Shown here in pieces: positions 6,088-12,905 of a DNA stretch of 15,875 nt. Source of the DNA: Dehalococcoidia bacterium (GTDB lineage Bacteria; Chloroflexota; Dehalococcoidia; JAENJB01). The notes beneath the pieces were generated by a model, which worked only from the letters and a program-made list of their open reading frames with translations, did no database searches and had not been told where the DNA came from. The DNA lies in the NCBI GenBank assembly GCA_016844565.1, contig JAENJB010000056.1, positions 1-15,875 on the forward strand, in the 5' to 3' direction. The translations under genes were made by a program, and so were the position numbers. Numbering within the stretch: the first letter of the stretch is position 1; each line of letters begins with the position of its first letter.

Positions 6088-6960
6088 ATGACCAAGAAGG
6101 CGTTGTCAAGGGGCAGGGGACCGAGGCTCCGGGAGGAAGAAGTGGAAAGGATGGTGGCCCTCTACCTGGAGGGCAAGTCCTACAAGGCCATAGGCAAAGA
6201 GGTAGGACGCCACTGGCAGACAGTGCGCAAGTATGCCATTAGGGCCCTTCAGGAGAGGGAAGGACGGGAGCTGCGGCGGGAGGCACTGAAAGAAGCCCTG
6301 GTCAGGCATTTTGAAGATTTGGTGGGCGCCCTGACCTCCATAGGTGACCTTCTGGACACGCCGAAGGTAGACGCCCGGGAGTGGGAGTCCACGCAGGAGG
6401 GCTGGCGGCCGGCTACACCGGGGCGGCGTGACGGGCTGCTCCTCCAGGCACTGAGGGATTCGCACGCGAAGGAGTCTCCTTTATGGTCCTGGTGGGACAG
6501 CTGGAAGCAGAGTCGGGAAAGTTATGACAGGGCTCTTTCACCACTTCGGCAGAGGACAGCCAGTGAGCTGGCTAAGCTGGAGAAGTCGCAGCCGGGAGTA
6601 TCTCTGACTCATGAGCTGACCCTGGTGGTCTTCTGTCGAGCTGTTTCCCTCTGTCGAGGCGCACCATTGTACGAGCCTTCGATGATGCAGGTACTCCCGG
6701 CGGTAGAGCAGGATGGCAAGAGGGACGGAGAAGAACTGTGGCTCGGCCGGTCCACTCTGCTGGCCGCAGGAAAGGGTATGGACCTACTCCAGAAGCGGGC
6801 CTTCAAGCTGTTCGAGGATGTGAGAAACTGGGAAGAGATAAACGAGTTGGCAAGGCTCTACCGCCAGATGGGAGAGACCGAAGGAAAGATTGAGGAGGAG
6901 GTAGAGGTGCTCTCCCTGAGGCGAGCCTTCCCGGGGCGTTGCCGGCTCTGTCCCGTGTGA
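6088..6960 (+). CDS. HTH-domain protein of unknown function
   Basis: The 290-aa product starts at ATG 6088 with a strong AGGAGG at 6077-6082. Residues 16-54 form a helix-turn-helix (EEVERMVALYLEGKSYKAIG then VGRHWQTVRKYAIRAL), resembling the recognition domains of transposase- or resolvase-like regulators. The remainder (about 60-275) is mostly helical with many charged residues and no motif I recognise; the extreme C terminus ends in a CxxC (Cys285, Cys288). It is the first gene behind the consensus promoter and lies 170 bp upstream of the serine recombinase, probably in the same transcript. A role as regulator or recombination accessory factor is an inference from position. I recall homologues as hypothetical HTH proteins in Dehalococcoidia. 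Confidence 0.75.
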   Translation: MTKKALSRGRGPRLREEEVERMVALYLEGKSYKAIGKEVGRHWQTVRKYAIRALQEREGRELRREALKEALVRHFEDLVGALTSIGDLLDTPKVDAREWESTQEGWRPATPGRRDGLLLQALRDSHAKESPLWSWWDSWKQSRESYDRALSPLRQRTASELAKLEKSQPGVSLTHELTLVVFCRAVSLCRGAPLYEPSMMQVLPAVEQDGKRDGEELWLGRSTLLAAGKGMDLLQKRAFKLFEDVRNWEEINELARLYRQMGETEGKIEEEVEVLSLRRAFPGRCRLCPV

Positions 6961-7065
6961 TGAAGAGACCTGGAGGATACCTGGGACCACTGGTCATGTC
7001 TTCAATATGAGGCTGGCCTTCACGGAGTATCGGTGAAGTAGATCAAGACGTCGGACAAGTTGGCG

Positions 7066-7107
7066 GGGGCTTATGCCTCTGCAGAGGGCAATTTCCCGCA
7101 TAGCCCC
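7066..7107. repeat. Nested palindrome just upstream of the serine recombinase (candidate att or regulatory site)
   Basis: GGGGCTTATGC (7066-7076) and GCATAGCCCC (7098-7107) are inverted repeats with a single-base bulge. Between them lies the perfect 10-bp palindrome CTCTGCAGAG (7077-7086). The structure ends 24 bp before the recombinase start. Large serine integrases often keep their attachment site next to their gene, so this may be a crossover site; an RNA hairpin affecting translation is an alternative. Confidence 0.4.
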
Positions 7108-7130
7108 AGGCAATCCAGAAGGAGGGTGAC

Positions 7131-8873
7131 ATGGAAGCTAGGGTGAGAGCTGCAATCTATGTCCGGGTGAGCACCCGGGAGCAAGCCACAGATGACAAGG
7201 CAAGCCTTGAGGTGCAGCAACGGGAGTGTGAGGCCTACTGCAAGCGGAAGGGCTATGACGTAGTGGGTTTGCCTTATGTGGATGTCCAGTCCGGCACCGA
7301 CAGCCGCGAGGAGAGGGCCTGCTTTGAGCAAATGCTTGGGGAGGCACGGAAAGGTGCCTTTGATGTCATTGTGGCCTGGCGTCCTGACCGCCTGTTCCGC
7401 AGCCTGTGGCCAGCTGCCCGCCTCAAACAGGTTATGGATACCACAGGTGTCGACGTGGAGACGGTGACCCAGCCCATGGACAAGAGCACTCTGGGCCTGT
7501 GGGCCTGGGTGGCGGAGCGAGAGATTGAGAACATCCGGGAACGGACCCTGATGGGAAGGGAATCCATGGCAAGAGCAGGCAAGCTGGTCACAGGGAATCC
7601 CCCGTATGGGTTCAGGTACGACCCGTCCATACAGCAGTTGCGACACCATGAAGACGAGAAGCCTCAGGTGTTGGGCATCTTCGGTTGGGTGGCGCAAGGC
7701 AAGTCTATTGACTCCCTGGCGACCAACTTCAATCGGCTGGGAATCTTGACCAGGCACGGGAAGCCCTGGAGGCGTCAACAGATGCTCAAGATCCTCAGGA
7801 ATCCTATCTATATGGGGAAGGCCTATTGGGGCAAGCGGGAGCGGAGGAATGGATTCGTGGTGGCGAAGAAGAGCCTGGAGGAAAGGATCCTGATACCCGT
7901 GACCCCTATCGTTACGGAAGAGCTATTCCACCGGGTGGAACAGCAGATGGATAAGAACCGCTCCGCGTCGCCCCGTAACACCAAGCTGATCTACCTGCTG
8001 CAGCATCTCCTCCGGTGCCGTGGCTGCGGCAAGCCCTTCATGGCCCGAAGCCATATCAACAGGCATGGCAAGCCGCTGAAAACGCCCGAGCGGTACTACG
8101 GCTGTAAGGGGATGAAGGAGAGCCCGGGTGCTTATAACTGCCGCAGGCCGGCTGAGCTGTATGCCTCTACCATGGAGAGGGTAGTATGGGGTGAGGTAGC
8201 CCAGGCCTTTGCCAATCCACATGCCCTGGTGGAAATCCTGAAGGCCAGAAACGCCTCAGCAACTGAGAAAGGCCGAGTCACAGGGGCAGAGCTCGACATG
8301 GCGAAGGACCAGCTTGGAAAGAAGAATTTGGAACTGCAGCAGCTGCTCACCTGGGCGAGGCAAAAGCTGCTGACCGCTGACGAACTGAAACCTCAACTGG
8401 CGCAGGTACGTGAACAGAGACAACATTGGGAGCGAGAGGTCGAAAAGCTAAACCAGAAGCTGGGGTCTCTGCAGGCTGGTGACCGGAACCTGGCCGATGC
8501 GGAGCGGCTGTGCCTCTCAGTCCGCGACCGCCTGGTAAGCCTGACAGCGCAGGAAAAGAAGGAATTCCTGCGGCTCGTGGTAGAACGGATTTGGGTGGAC
8601 AAGACTAACAACCTCGAAATAGAGGTGATTATCCCCAGTTTCGAGAAGCATCCCACCGGTGTCATTTGTGAACCCCCCCTTTCCTTCCGAAGGAGAGGGG
8701 GGAAAGAACTCAGGGGGACATCCCCTGGATCCCCTGCCAGAGAGGCTGCGCCCCTCTGGACTTCCCGCCTTCGCACCAGGTTTCCCGATTATAGACCATT
8801 TAGGCCCACATCTCTCATCCGGCTACGCTTGCTCTATTCCCCGTTGCCTACCCCGGCCCGCTTCCCTTCTTAA
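7131..8873 (+). CDS. Large serine recombinase with a 3' extension read from repeat DNA
   Basis: ATG 7131 follows GGAGGG (7121-7126). Domains in order: resolvase catalytic domain (about 6-150, nucleophile Ser14 in YVRVSTREQ and the Arg-rich RPDRLFRS segment); recombinase domain (about 160-270, NPPYGFRYDP to NPIYMGKAYWG); zinc ribbon with Cys296, Cys299, Cys325 and Cys337; coiled coil (about 380-460); and a final strand block (ERIWVDKTNNLEIEVIIP). The family normally ends near here, about residue 505-512. From residue 514 the frame runs through three GC-rich hairpins (8674-8759) and finally 26 bp into the antisense of the cyclotransferase gene. The last 67 residues are therefore probably not native. 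The enzyme would catalyse integration or excision of an element; activity with the extended tail is uncertain. Confidence 0.88.
   Translation: MEARVRAAIYVRVSTREQATDDKASLEVQQRECEAYCKRKGYDVVGLPYVDVQSGTDSREERACFEQMLGEARKGAFDVIVAWRPDRLFRSLWPAARLKQVMDTTGVDVETVTQPMDKSTLGLWAWVAEREIENIRERTLMGRESMARAGKLVTGNPPYGFRYDPSIQQLRHHEDEKPQVLGIFGWVAQGKSIDSLATNFNRLGILTRHGKPWRRQQMLKILRNPIYMGKAYWGKRERRNGFVVAKKSLEERILIPVTPIVTEELFHRVEQQMDKNRSASPRNTKLIYLLQHLLRCRGCGKPFMARSHINRHGKPLKTPERYYGCKGMKESPGAYNCRRPAELYASTMERVVWGEVAQAFANPHALVEILKARNASATEKGRVTGAELDMAKDQLGKKNLELQQLLTWARQKLLTADELKPQLAQVREQRQHWEREVEKLNQKLGSLQAGDRNLADAERLCLSVRDRLVSLTAQEKKEFLRLVVERIWVDKTNNLEIEVIIPSFEKHPTGVICEPPLSFRRRGGKELRGTSPGSPAREAAPLWTSRLRTRFPDYRPFRPTSLIRLRLLYSPLPTPARFPS
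8674..8759. repeat. Cluster of three GC-rich hairpins (REP-like) under the recombinase 3' end
   Basis: The first (8674-8702) has a 14-bp stem of CCCCCC plus TTTCCTTC against its complement with a one-base loop and one G-T pair. The second pairs CAGGGG (8711-8716) with CCCCTG (8722-8727). The third pairs AGAGG (8741-8745) with CCTCT (8753-8757). Such palindromes usually lie between genes, so their location inside a reading frame marks the probable boundary between recombinase and chromosome. The first may also serve as a bidirectional terminator. Confidence 0.6.
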
Positions 8874-9750
8874 CGAGCTTGATTTCGAACAGCCAGGGCC
8901 ACAGTTTCCCCGTCACGAATAGCCGCTTGTTCACCGCATCGTAGGCGATGCCATTCATCACGTCGACCGGCTTGCCGGATGGCCGCGACGCCAGGAGCCC
9001 CGACAGGTCTACCCAGCCGGTAACGCGTCCGCTCCACGGGTCGATTATGGCTATCTTCTCCGTGACCCACACGTTGGCGAAGACACGCCCGTCAATGAAC
9101 TCCAGCTCATTGAGCCGGTCGACCGGCGTATCCCCGTCGCGCACCTCGACCTGGCCGGTGGTGGCCAGGGTCTCAGGGTCCAGGAAGTACAAAGTCGAAG
9201 TGCCATCGCTCGCAATCAGGCGACTGCCGTCGTGCGTGATACCCCAGCCATCCCTCGGGTAGGGGAACTCCCGCACCGGTTCGAAGCTGTTTCTGTCCCA
9301 GACAAAACCGACCTTTGATTGCCACGTCAACTGCACTATCCTGTCCCGGTAGACAGTGAGGCCCTCTCCGAAATGGTTGGCAGTGAGGTCGCGGCTCAAC
9401 AATATGTTGCCGGTTTTCAGGTCCACTTTGCGCAACGACGACTTCCCGTACAGCCCGGTCCCCTCATAAAGAAAGCCATTCTCAAACACCAACCCCTGAG
9501 TATAAGCCCCGTCATCATGGGGATAGGCGTTCACTACTTCGTAGGTATAAAGCCCGACGGGTTCCCGCCCTGCCGGCGGTGGGGAAGGGCGGCTCTCCTC
9601 AGGCTGAACAGTGGGCGGACTCCCGCTTTCGACCGGCGGCCCGCCCGGAGGCTCGGAAGCCGGCCTGGGAATGCCGGCGCAGCCGATGAGACTCGAAGCC
9701 ACGAGCAATGCCACGAGGGCTGAGAGCAGTGCAGTACGGAACGCAATCAT
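8848..9750 (-). CDS. Glutaminyl-peptide cyclotransferase-like lipoprotein
   Basis: This 300-aa protein starts at ATG 9750. Residues 1-23 are a lipoprotein signal peptide (FRTALLSALVALL) with lipobox SLIGC, so Cys24 is the lipidated residue and the protein is exported and membrane-anchored. A proline-rich linker (about 28-63) precedes a beta-propeller domain. The motifs YTQGLVFENGFLYEGTGLYGKS, GEGLT, GWGITHDG, LNELEFIDG and MNGIAYD are those of the bacterial/plant-type glutamine cyclotransferase family (Glu_cyclase_2). Members convert N-terminal Gln to pyroglutamate. The stop lies within the tail of the convergent serine recombinase frame (26-bp overlap). The role in this cell is unknown. Confidence 0.88.
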   Translation of the reverse strand: MIAFRTALLSALVALLVASSLIGCAGIPRPASEPPGGPPVESGSPPTVQPEESRPSPPPAGREPVGLYTYEVVNAYPHDDGAYTQGLVFENGFLYEGTGLYGKSSLRKVDLKTGNILLSRDLTANHFGEGLTVYRDRIVQLTWQSKVGFVWDRNSFEPVREFPYPRDGWGITHDGSRLIASDGTSTLYFLDPETLATTGQVEVRDGDTPVDRLNELEFIDGRVFANVWVTEKIAIIDPWSGRVTGWVDLSGLLASRPSGKPVDVMNGIAYDAVNKRLFVTGKLWPWLFEIKLVKKGSGPG

Positions 9751-9785
9751 CGGGGTCGATTGGTTATGATCACAAGCAATTCATT

Positions 9786-9802
9786 TGGCTGGGGATCCAG
9801 GA
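9786..9802. repeat. Distal copy of the tRNA-Gln 3' end (candidate att site)
   Basis: All 17 bases match 10683-10699. Similarity breaks off sharply afterwards, so no tRNA can be folded here. It lies about 36 bp upstream of the cyclotransferase start codon. Confidence 0.6.
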
Positions 9803-9881
9803 ACCATATCGAACTCAACCAGGTCGGGCTCGGCTTTCGAGTTAAGACAACTGAACGGTGCAAGTATCCTGGAGAGCAGCC

Positions 9882-10106
9882 CTAACGTAACTTCTCAAAT
9901 ACCGACACGTCTATCTTGGCATCCTTAAGAATCTTCCTCAATAAGCCCTTGCCTAAATCCCTGCCTTCATGTATCGGGACGGTTGTCCATCTGCCGTCGG
10001 CATGGTGATAAACAGCGTGACTTCCACTCTGGCGGATGCAAGTGAATCCCAGCCCCTCCAGTACCCGTTTCACCTCGTGAGGTTTTGCGGATCTGAGTTT
10101 AGGCAA
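9882..10106 (-). CDS. hicA: HicA-type mRNA interferase toxin
   Basis: The 74-aa product fits HicA, a small double-stranded-RNA-binding-fold ribonuclease that cleaves mRNA. The N-terminal block KPHEVKRVLEGLGFTCIRQ leads to the catalytic His30 (SGSHAVYHH). The family-typical VPIHEGRDLGKGLLRKIL follows. Translation appears to start at TTG 10106, which overlaps the end of hicB, with GAGGTG about 7 nt upstream inside hicB. This coupling keeps the toxin below the antitoxin. Order (antitoxin first) is one of the two arrangements known for hic loci. Confidence 0.9.
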   Translation of the reverse strand: MPKLRSAKPHEVKRVLEGLGFTCIRQSGSHAVYHHADGRWTTVPIHEGRDLGKGLLRKILKDAKIDVSVFEKLR

Positions 10107-10320
10107 CCACTTGCACCTCGTCTATAGCAACTTCTATGGGGATGAGCTCACCCAAAGTGCGGCGAGCTTCAATATGCAGCTTAATAGCATCCTTGACACC
10201 CTCCAACGCCTCTTCATAGGTTTTCCCCTGGGTATAGCACCCCTGAAGAAGTGGAACCGAGGCTACATAAAGCCCATCTTCGTCTCGTTCTACTACTACA
10301 GTAAACTTATAATCTGGCAT
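10099..10320 (-). CDS. hicB: HicB-type antitoxin
   Basis: The 73-aa product has the partial RNase H-like HicB fold: FTVVVERDEDGLYVASVPLLQGCYTQG then TYEEALEGVKDAIKLHI. It neutralises HicA by direct binding. No C-terminal ribbon-helix-helix or HTH domain is present, so DNA binding and autoregulation may depend on another protein; the neighbouring winged-helix gene is a candidate. ATG 10320 is preceded by AGGTGA about 7 nt upstream. It overlaps hicA by 8 nt. Confidence 0.88.
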   Translation of the reverse strand: MPDYKFTVVVERDEDGLYVASVPLLQGCYTQGKTYEEALEGVKDAIKLHIEARRTLGELIPIEVAIDEVQVVA

Positions 10321-10351
10321 AGCTTATCACCTACCTTAGCCCACTTCTGTC

Positions 10352-10657
10352 CTATGGCTCAATCTCCTCTAATGACTTAGCACCAGCATCAGTTATACGA
10401 TATACGCCTGTTCTTTTGCCTTTCCCCAGTCGCTCTACCATACCACGCTTCTTCAAGCTGCTCATCGTGCTTCGAACAACGTGCGTGTAGTTCGGGCGGT
10501 CTCCCCATCTGCCATCAACTTTGAATACTTTCGGATTGATGTACCCGCCTTCTTTGAGCCCTTCGCCGATAGCAGTGTAAATAGTCTTTAAATGCGTTGG
10601 GTTGCCATCGCGAAGTGGATGCAACACTACGAAATCCCAAGCTAGTTTATCGGCCAT
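10352..10657 (-). CDS. Small winged-helix DNA-binding protein (Mrr N-terminal-like)
   Basis: Starting at ATG 10657 the product is 101 aa. An in-frame extension to 10714 would run into the tRNA gene and is unlikely. Residues about 35-95 (YTAIGEGLKEGG, WGDRPNYTHVVRSTMSSLKK, RGMVERLGKGKRTGVYRIT) resemble the winged-helix domain found at the N terminus of Mrr-type restriction proteins, ending in a beta-hairpin wing. No nuclease domain follows. It lies 31 bp upstream of hicB in the same orientation, so it may regulate the hic genes or be the residue of a larger restriction or mobile-element gene. Confidence 0.7.
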   Translation of the reverse strand: MADKLAWDFVVLHPLRDGNPTHLKTIYTAIGEGLKEGGYINPKVFKVDGRWGDRPNYTHVVRSTMSSLKKRGMVERLGKGKRTGVYRITDAGAKSLEEIEP

Positions 10658-10682
10658 TTGGGACCTTCCCCCACACCTTAGC

Positions 10683-10756
10683 TGGCTGGGGATCCAGGAT
10701 TCGAACCTGGGCATGCAGATCCAGAGTCTGCTGTCCTACCGCTAGACGAATCCCCA
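10683..10756 (-). tRNA. tRNA-Gln (anticodon CTG)
   Basis: The minus strand folds as a cloverleaf. The 7-bp acceptor pairs TGGGGAT (from 10756) with ATCCCCA, followed by discriminator G and an encoded CCA (10685-10683). The D arm is TCTAGCGGTAGGA, the anticodon stem GCAGA/TCTGC with loop CTCTGGA (anticodon CTG), and the T arm carries GGTTCGAATCC. Its 3' end is duplicated at 9786-9802. Confidence 0.93.
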
Positions 10757-10840
10757 GTCTGATATGATTATACACCACCGGGGACACGGGAAGCTAGACA
10801 GTGGACAACATAGACTGAACCCCTGCACTCTTCATCCACC

Positions 10841-10886
10841 GAGATTGCTTCGTCGTCCTGACACGTCGGGACTCCTCGCAATGACA
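10841..10886. repeat. REP-like palindromic interspersed repeat
   Basis: GATTGC (10843-10848) and GCAATG (10878-10883) flank an imperfect palindrome, GTCCTGAC (10855-10862) against GTCGGGAC (10865-10872). The motif 'gattgcttcg...cctcgcaatgac' is one I recall as a common interspersed element in environmental bacterial genomes. It lies in the tRNA-rnc intergenic region. Confidence 0.6.
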
Positions 10887-10933
10887 GAATGGGGCCATTT
10901 TATGCGGGTTAGCTACAGCATAAGTAGCTATTG

Positions 10934-10939
10934 TATAAT
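10934..10939 (+). promoter_or_regulatory. Probable -10 box for rnc
   Basis: A perfect TATAAT lies 12 bp before ATG 10952. The -35 match is poor (TTAGCT at 10909-10914, 19-bp spacing). Transcription would begin only a few bases before the start codon, implying a nearly leaderless mRNA. Confidence 0.5.
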
Positions 10940-10951
10940 GACGCTGAAATC

Positions 10952-11704
10952 ATGCCTGACGACAACGCAGAGAATGCTCCTGTAGACCTTGAAGGTCTGC
11001 AGCAGAAACTGGGAGTAACCTTCCAGGACCGGACTATGCTGGCGGAAGCTCTGGCTCACTCTTCCTACCACAATGAGAACCCGGACTCTCTCCCGCGGTC
11101 CAATGAACGCCTGGAGTTCCTGGGCGACGCCGTGCTCGGTCTGGTGATTGCAGAGCAGCTCTACAGCGAGTTCCCGGAGGTGGACGAGGGGAAGCTGAGC
11201 AAGATGAGAGCCGCTCTGGTCCAGATGGAGAGCTTGGCTGAGGCCTCGGCCAAGCTGGGGCTCGGCCCCTTTCTGCTCCTGGGACAGGGCGAGGAGAGCA
11301 GCGGTGGCAGAAGCAGGCCCTCCAACCTCGCCCGGGCGCTCGAAGCCATCATCGGGGCCATCTTCCTCGACCAGGGACTGGACTGCAGCCGGGAGTTCAT
11401 CCTCCGGGCACTGGAAGACAGATGGTGGGTAGTGGCACTGGGAATCAGTAACGATTACAAGTCCCAGCTTCAGGAAAAGGTGCAGGCCAGCCTGCAATCG
11501 CCCCCGGCCTACCGCCTGCTCGGAGTCTCGGGGCCCGACAACGGCCGGGTCTTCACCGTGGAGGTGCTGGCGGGCGACAACCTGCTGGGCCGTGGTCAGG
11601 GAAGAAGTAAGAAGGCCGCCGAAAGGGAAGCAGCCCGCCTTGGTCTGGAAAGACTCGAACGAGAGGCCTTATCCGCAGGAGAACCTCGATTAAACGCCAG
11701 ATGA
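10952..11704 (+). CDS. rnc: Ribonuclease III
   Basis: Double-stranded-RNA endonuclease that processes rRNA precursors and structured mRNAs. From ATG 10952 it is 250 aa. An upstream in-frame TTG at 10931 would overlap the -10 box and is rejected. The catalytic domain has the signature NERLEFLGDA (51-60) with Asp59, then the block SNLARALEAIIGAIFLDQG with Glu131. The aligned position of the second metal-binding Asp (E. coli D114) is Arg128 here, which is unusual. The C-terminal double-stranded-RNA-binding domain spans about 170-240 (SQLQEKVQASLQ to GRSKKAAEREAARLGLERL). Genes for a small basic protein and acylphosphatase follow on the same strand. Confidence 0.94.
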   Translation: MPDDNAENAPVDLEGLQQKLGVTFQDRTMLAEALAHSSYHNENPDSLPRSNERLEFLGDAVLGLVIAEQLYSEFPEVDEGKLSKMRAALVQMESLAEASAKLGLGPFLLLGQGEESSGGRSRPSNLARALEAIIGAIFLDQGLDCSREFILRALEDRWWVVALGISNDYKSQLQEKVQASLQSPPAYRLLGVSGPDNGRVFTVEVLAGDNLLGRGQGRSKKAAEREAARLGLERLEREALSAGEPRLNAR

Positions 11705-11717
11705 GAGGTGAGAAGAC

Positions 11718-11839
11718 ATGGGAAGAAAAGATTTCAGGAAACACGAAACCAAGAAACCGAAGAAGGAAGCCAGGCGATGGTCGTCGAGGTGGTGAGAAAG
11801 CACCGCAAGGAAAAGGAAGAGGAAGTACCTGCAGAATAG
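11718..11839 (+). pseudogene. Small basic protein gene downstream of rnc, apparently frameshifted
   Basis: From ATG 11718 the frame reads MGRKDFRKHETKKPKKEAR and then stops after 25 codons. In another frame, from about 11774, the DNA reads MVVEVVRKHRKEKEEEVPAE and ends at TAG 11837-11839. I recall a short Lys/Arg-rich protein of this two-part design after rnc in Dehalococcoidia, which suggests one roughly 40-codon gene with an indel near 11771-11777. It could instead be two tiny peptides, a sequencing error, or chance. GAGGTG upstream (11705-11710) fits as a ribosome-binding site. Confidence 0.4.
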
Positions 11840-11879
11840 GGTTGTTTGGACCTTGTGAAAGGAGTGCCGATAAAACGCT

Positions 11880-12164
11880 ATGGCTGATATGGCATTGCTG
11901 GAGGCGCAGGTTGAAGGCCAGGTGCAGGGGGTCTTCTTCCGCTCTTTTGTGAACAATCACGCCAGCCGGCTCAATCTGACCGGCTATGTGGCCAACCTGC
12001 CCGATGGCAGGAGCATGGAGGTCTTCGCCGAAGGCGATAGGGGCAAGCTGCTCGATCTCTTGCAACTACTCAAGAAGGGGCCGCCGGGAGCAAAGGTGGA
12101 GAGGGTGAACGCGAAATGGTCTGAGTTCGAGGGGCGGTTTTCGCAGTTCAAGGTCAGGTACTAA
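11880..12164 (+). CDS. acyP: Acylphosphatase
   Basis: This 94-aa enzyme hydrolyses acyl phosphates such as acetyl or carbamoyl phosphate in the cytoplasm. The signature is clear: VEGQVQGVFFRSFVNNHA with catalytic Arg21, and LTGYVANLPDGR with Asn39. The end (FSQFKVRY) also matches the family. ATG 11880 and ATG 11889 are both possible starts. It lies 175 bp after rnc, with the small basic gene between, and converges with the DUF362 gene across only 9 bp with no visible terminator. Confidence 0.93.
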   Translation: MADMALLEAQVEGQVQGVFFRSFVNNHASRLNLTGYVANLPDGRSMEVFAEGDRGKLLDLLQLLKKGPPGAKVERVNAKWSEFEGRFSQFKVRY

Positions 12165-12173
12165 TTGTCACCT

Positions 12174-12905
12174 CTAAGTCTCCAGCTCCGCTCTACCTGC
12201 ATCAATCATGTCCAGATACTCCGGCTGCAGCCTGGCTGCCCGTGATGCCTCTCGGTCTACCTCGTAGGGCTCGCCCATGAAGATGCGCCCGTAGGGCTCC
12301 GATTCCCCCTCGGCAGGGCCGTCGCCGCCGCTGAACTTGTAGCGGGCATCAATAATACCCAGGTCGAACGGCAGGGTGAAATAGAGGTCCGCCAGCACCT
12401 TCTCCATGCCGAACTGGTCGAGGGTCTCCCAGCCGCCAGCCGCGGAGCCATGGTACTTACTCACCGGCAGCAGTCCCACCAGATTCATTATAGAGAAATG
12501 AGGGATAGGCTTCATCACCTTGAAGGAGGCGATGCTTATCAGGTAGTCGCTGGAGAGGACAACATTGGGCACCCAGAAGGTCGGCACTGCCAGGGCATGG
12601 AGGAGAGGATTCTCCACTTCCACCCAGATACAGTCCTTCACATCGAGCATAAGCACCCGCGGGAAATCGTAACCCAGGGCGCGGTAGATAGGCTGCATCG
12701 AAGCGCCGGTGGGCGTTCCCTCAAGCAATATGATGTCTGCATCACTGACCCGGCGTATGCCCTTGATCACTGCCTCCAGGGTCTGGCGGCTGGTGGTCAC
12801 CGGGTGTGGGAGAGGATAGGCCGCGCACGGCTTGATGAGAATCCGCCGTGCCCGTGCAATAGCCGGGGCTGGCTTGAAGACGAAATCGGCAGCGTCCAGA
12901 ATCAA
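12174..12905 (-). CDS. DUF362-domain protein
   Basis: This 243-aa protein matches the DUF362 family, whose function is not established. Recognisable segments are ILIKPCAAYPLPHPVTT (about 22-38), ADIILLEGTPTG (about 56-67) and a C-terminal part with LPFDLGIIDARYKFSGG-DGP. No ferredoxin-type cysteine motif is present, unlike some DUF362 proteins that carry 4Fe-4S domains. Translation appears to start at TTG 12905, which overlaps the mobB stop as TTGA, so the two are coupled. It is the last gene of the molybdenum-cofactor cluster, suggesting but not proving a linked role. Confidence 0.82.
   Translation of the reverse strand: MILDAADFVFKPAPAIARARRILIKPCAAYPLPHPVTTSRQTLEAVIKGIRRVSDADIILLEGTPTGASMQPIYRALGYDFPRVLMLDVKDCIWVEVENPLLHALAVPTFWVPNVVLSSDYLISIASFKVMKPIPHFSIMNLVGLLPVSKYHGSAAGGWETLDQFGMEKVLADLYFTLPFDLGIIDARYKFSGGDGPAEGESEPYGRIFMGEPYEVDREASRAARLQPEYLDMIDAGRAELET

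Larger units (their letters stand above)
9786..10699. mobile_element. Possible mini-island bounded by a duplicated tRNA-Gln 3' end
   Basis: TGGCTGGGGATCCAGGA occurs at 10683-10699, where it is the 3' end of tRNA-Gln including its encoded CCA, and again in the same orientation at 9786-9802. An intact tRNA on one side and a copy of its 3' end on the other is the classic footprint of integration at a tRNA gene. The 880 bp between holds only hicB, hicA and a winged-helix gene, with no integrase. It may be the remnant of a larger element or a small passenger mobilised in trans. A 17-bp match might also come from a deleted second tRNA gene. Confidence 0.5.

Noticed and set aside
7071..7778. 235-codon minus-strand frame across the start of the serine recombinase
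   Set aside because: It is antisense to the catalytic domain of a clear recombinase and has no motif.
9786..9870. A second tRNA gene
   Set aside because: Only the 3' 17 bp match; no D or anticodon arm can be formed.
10658..10714. N-terminal extension of the winged-helix protein
   Set aside because: It would read through the tRNA 3' end; ATG 10657 gives a complete domain.
11553..12065. 170-codon minus-strand frame
   Set aside because: It is antisense to rnc and acylphosphatase with no supporting signal.
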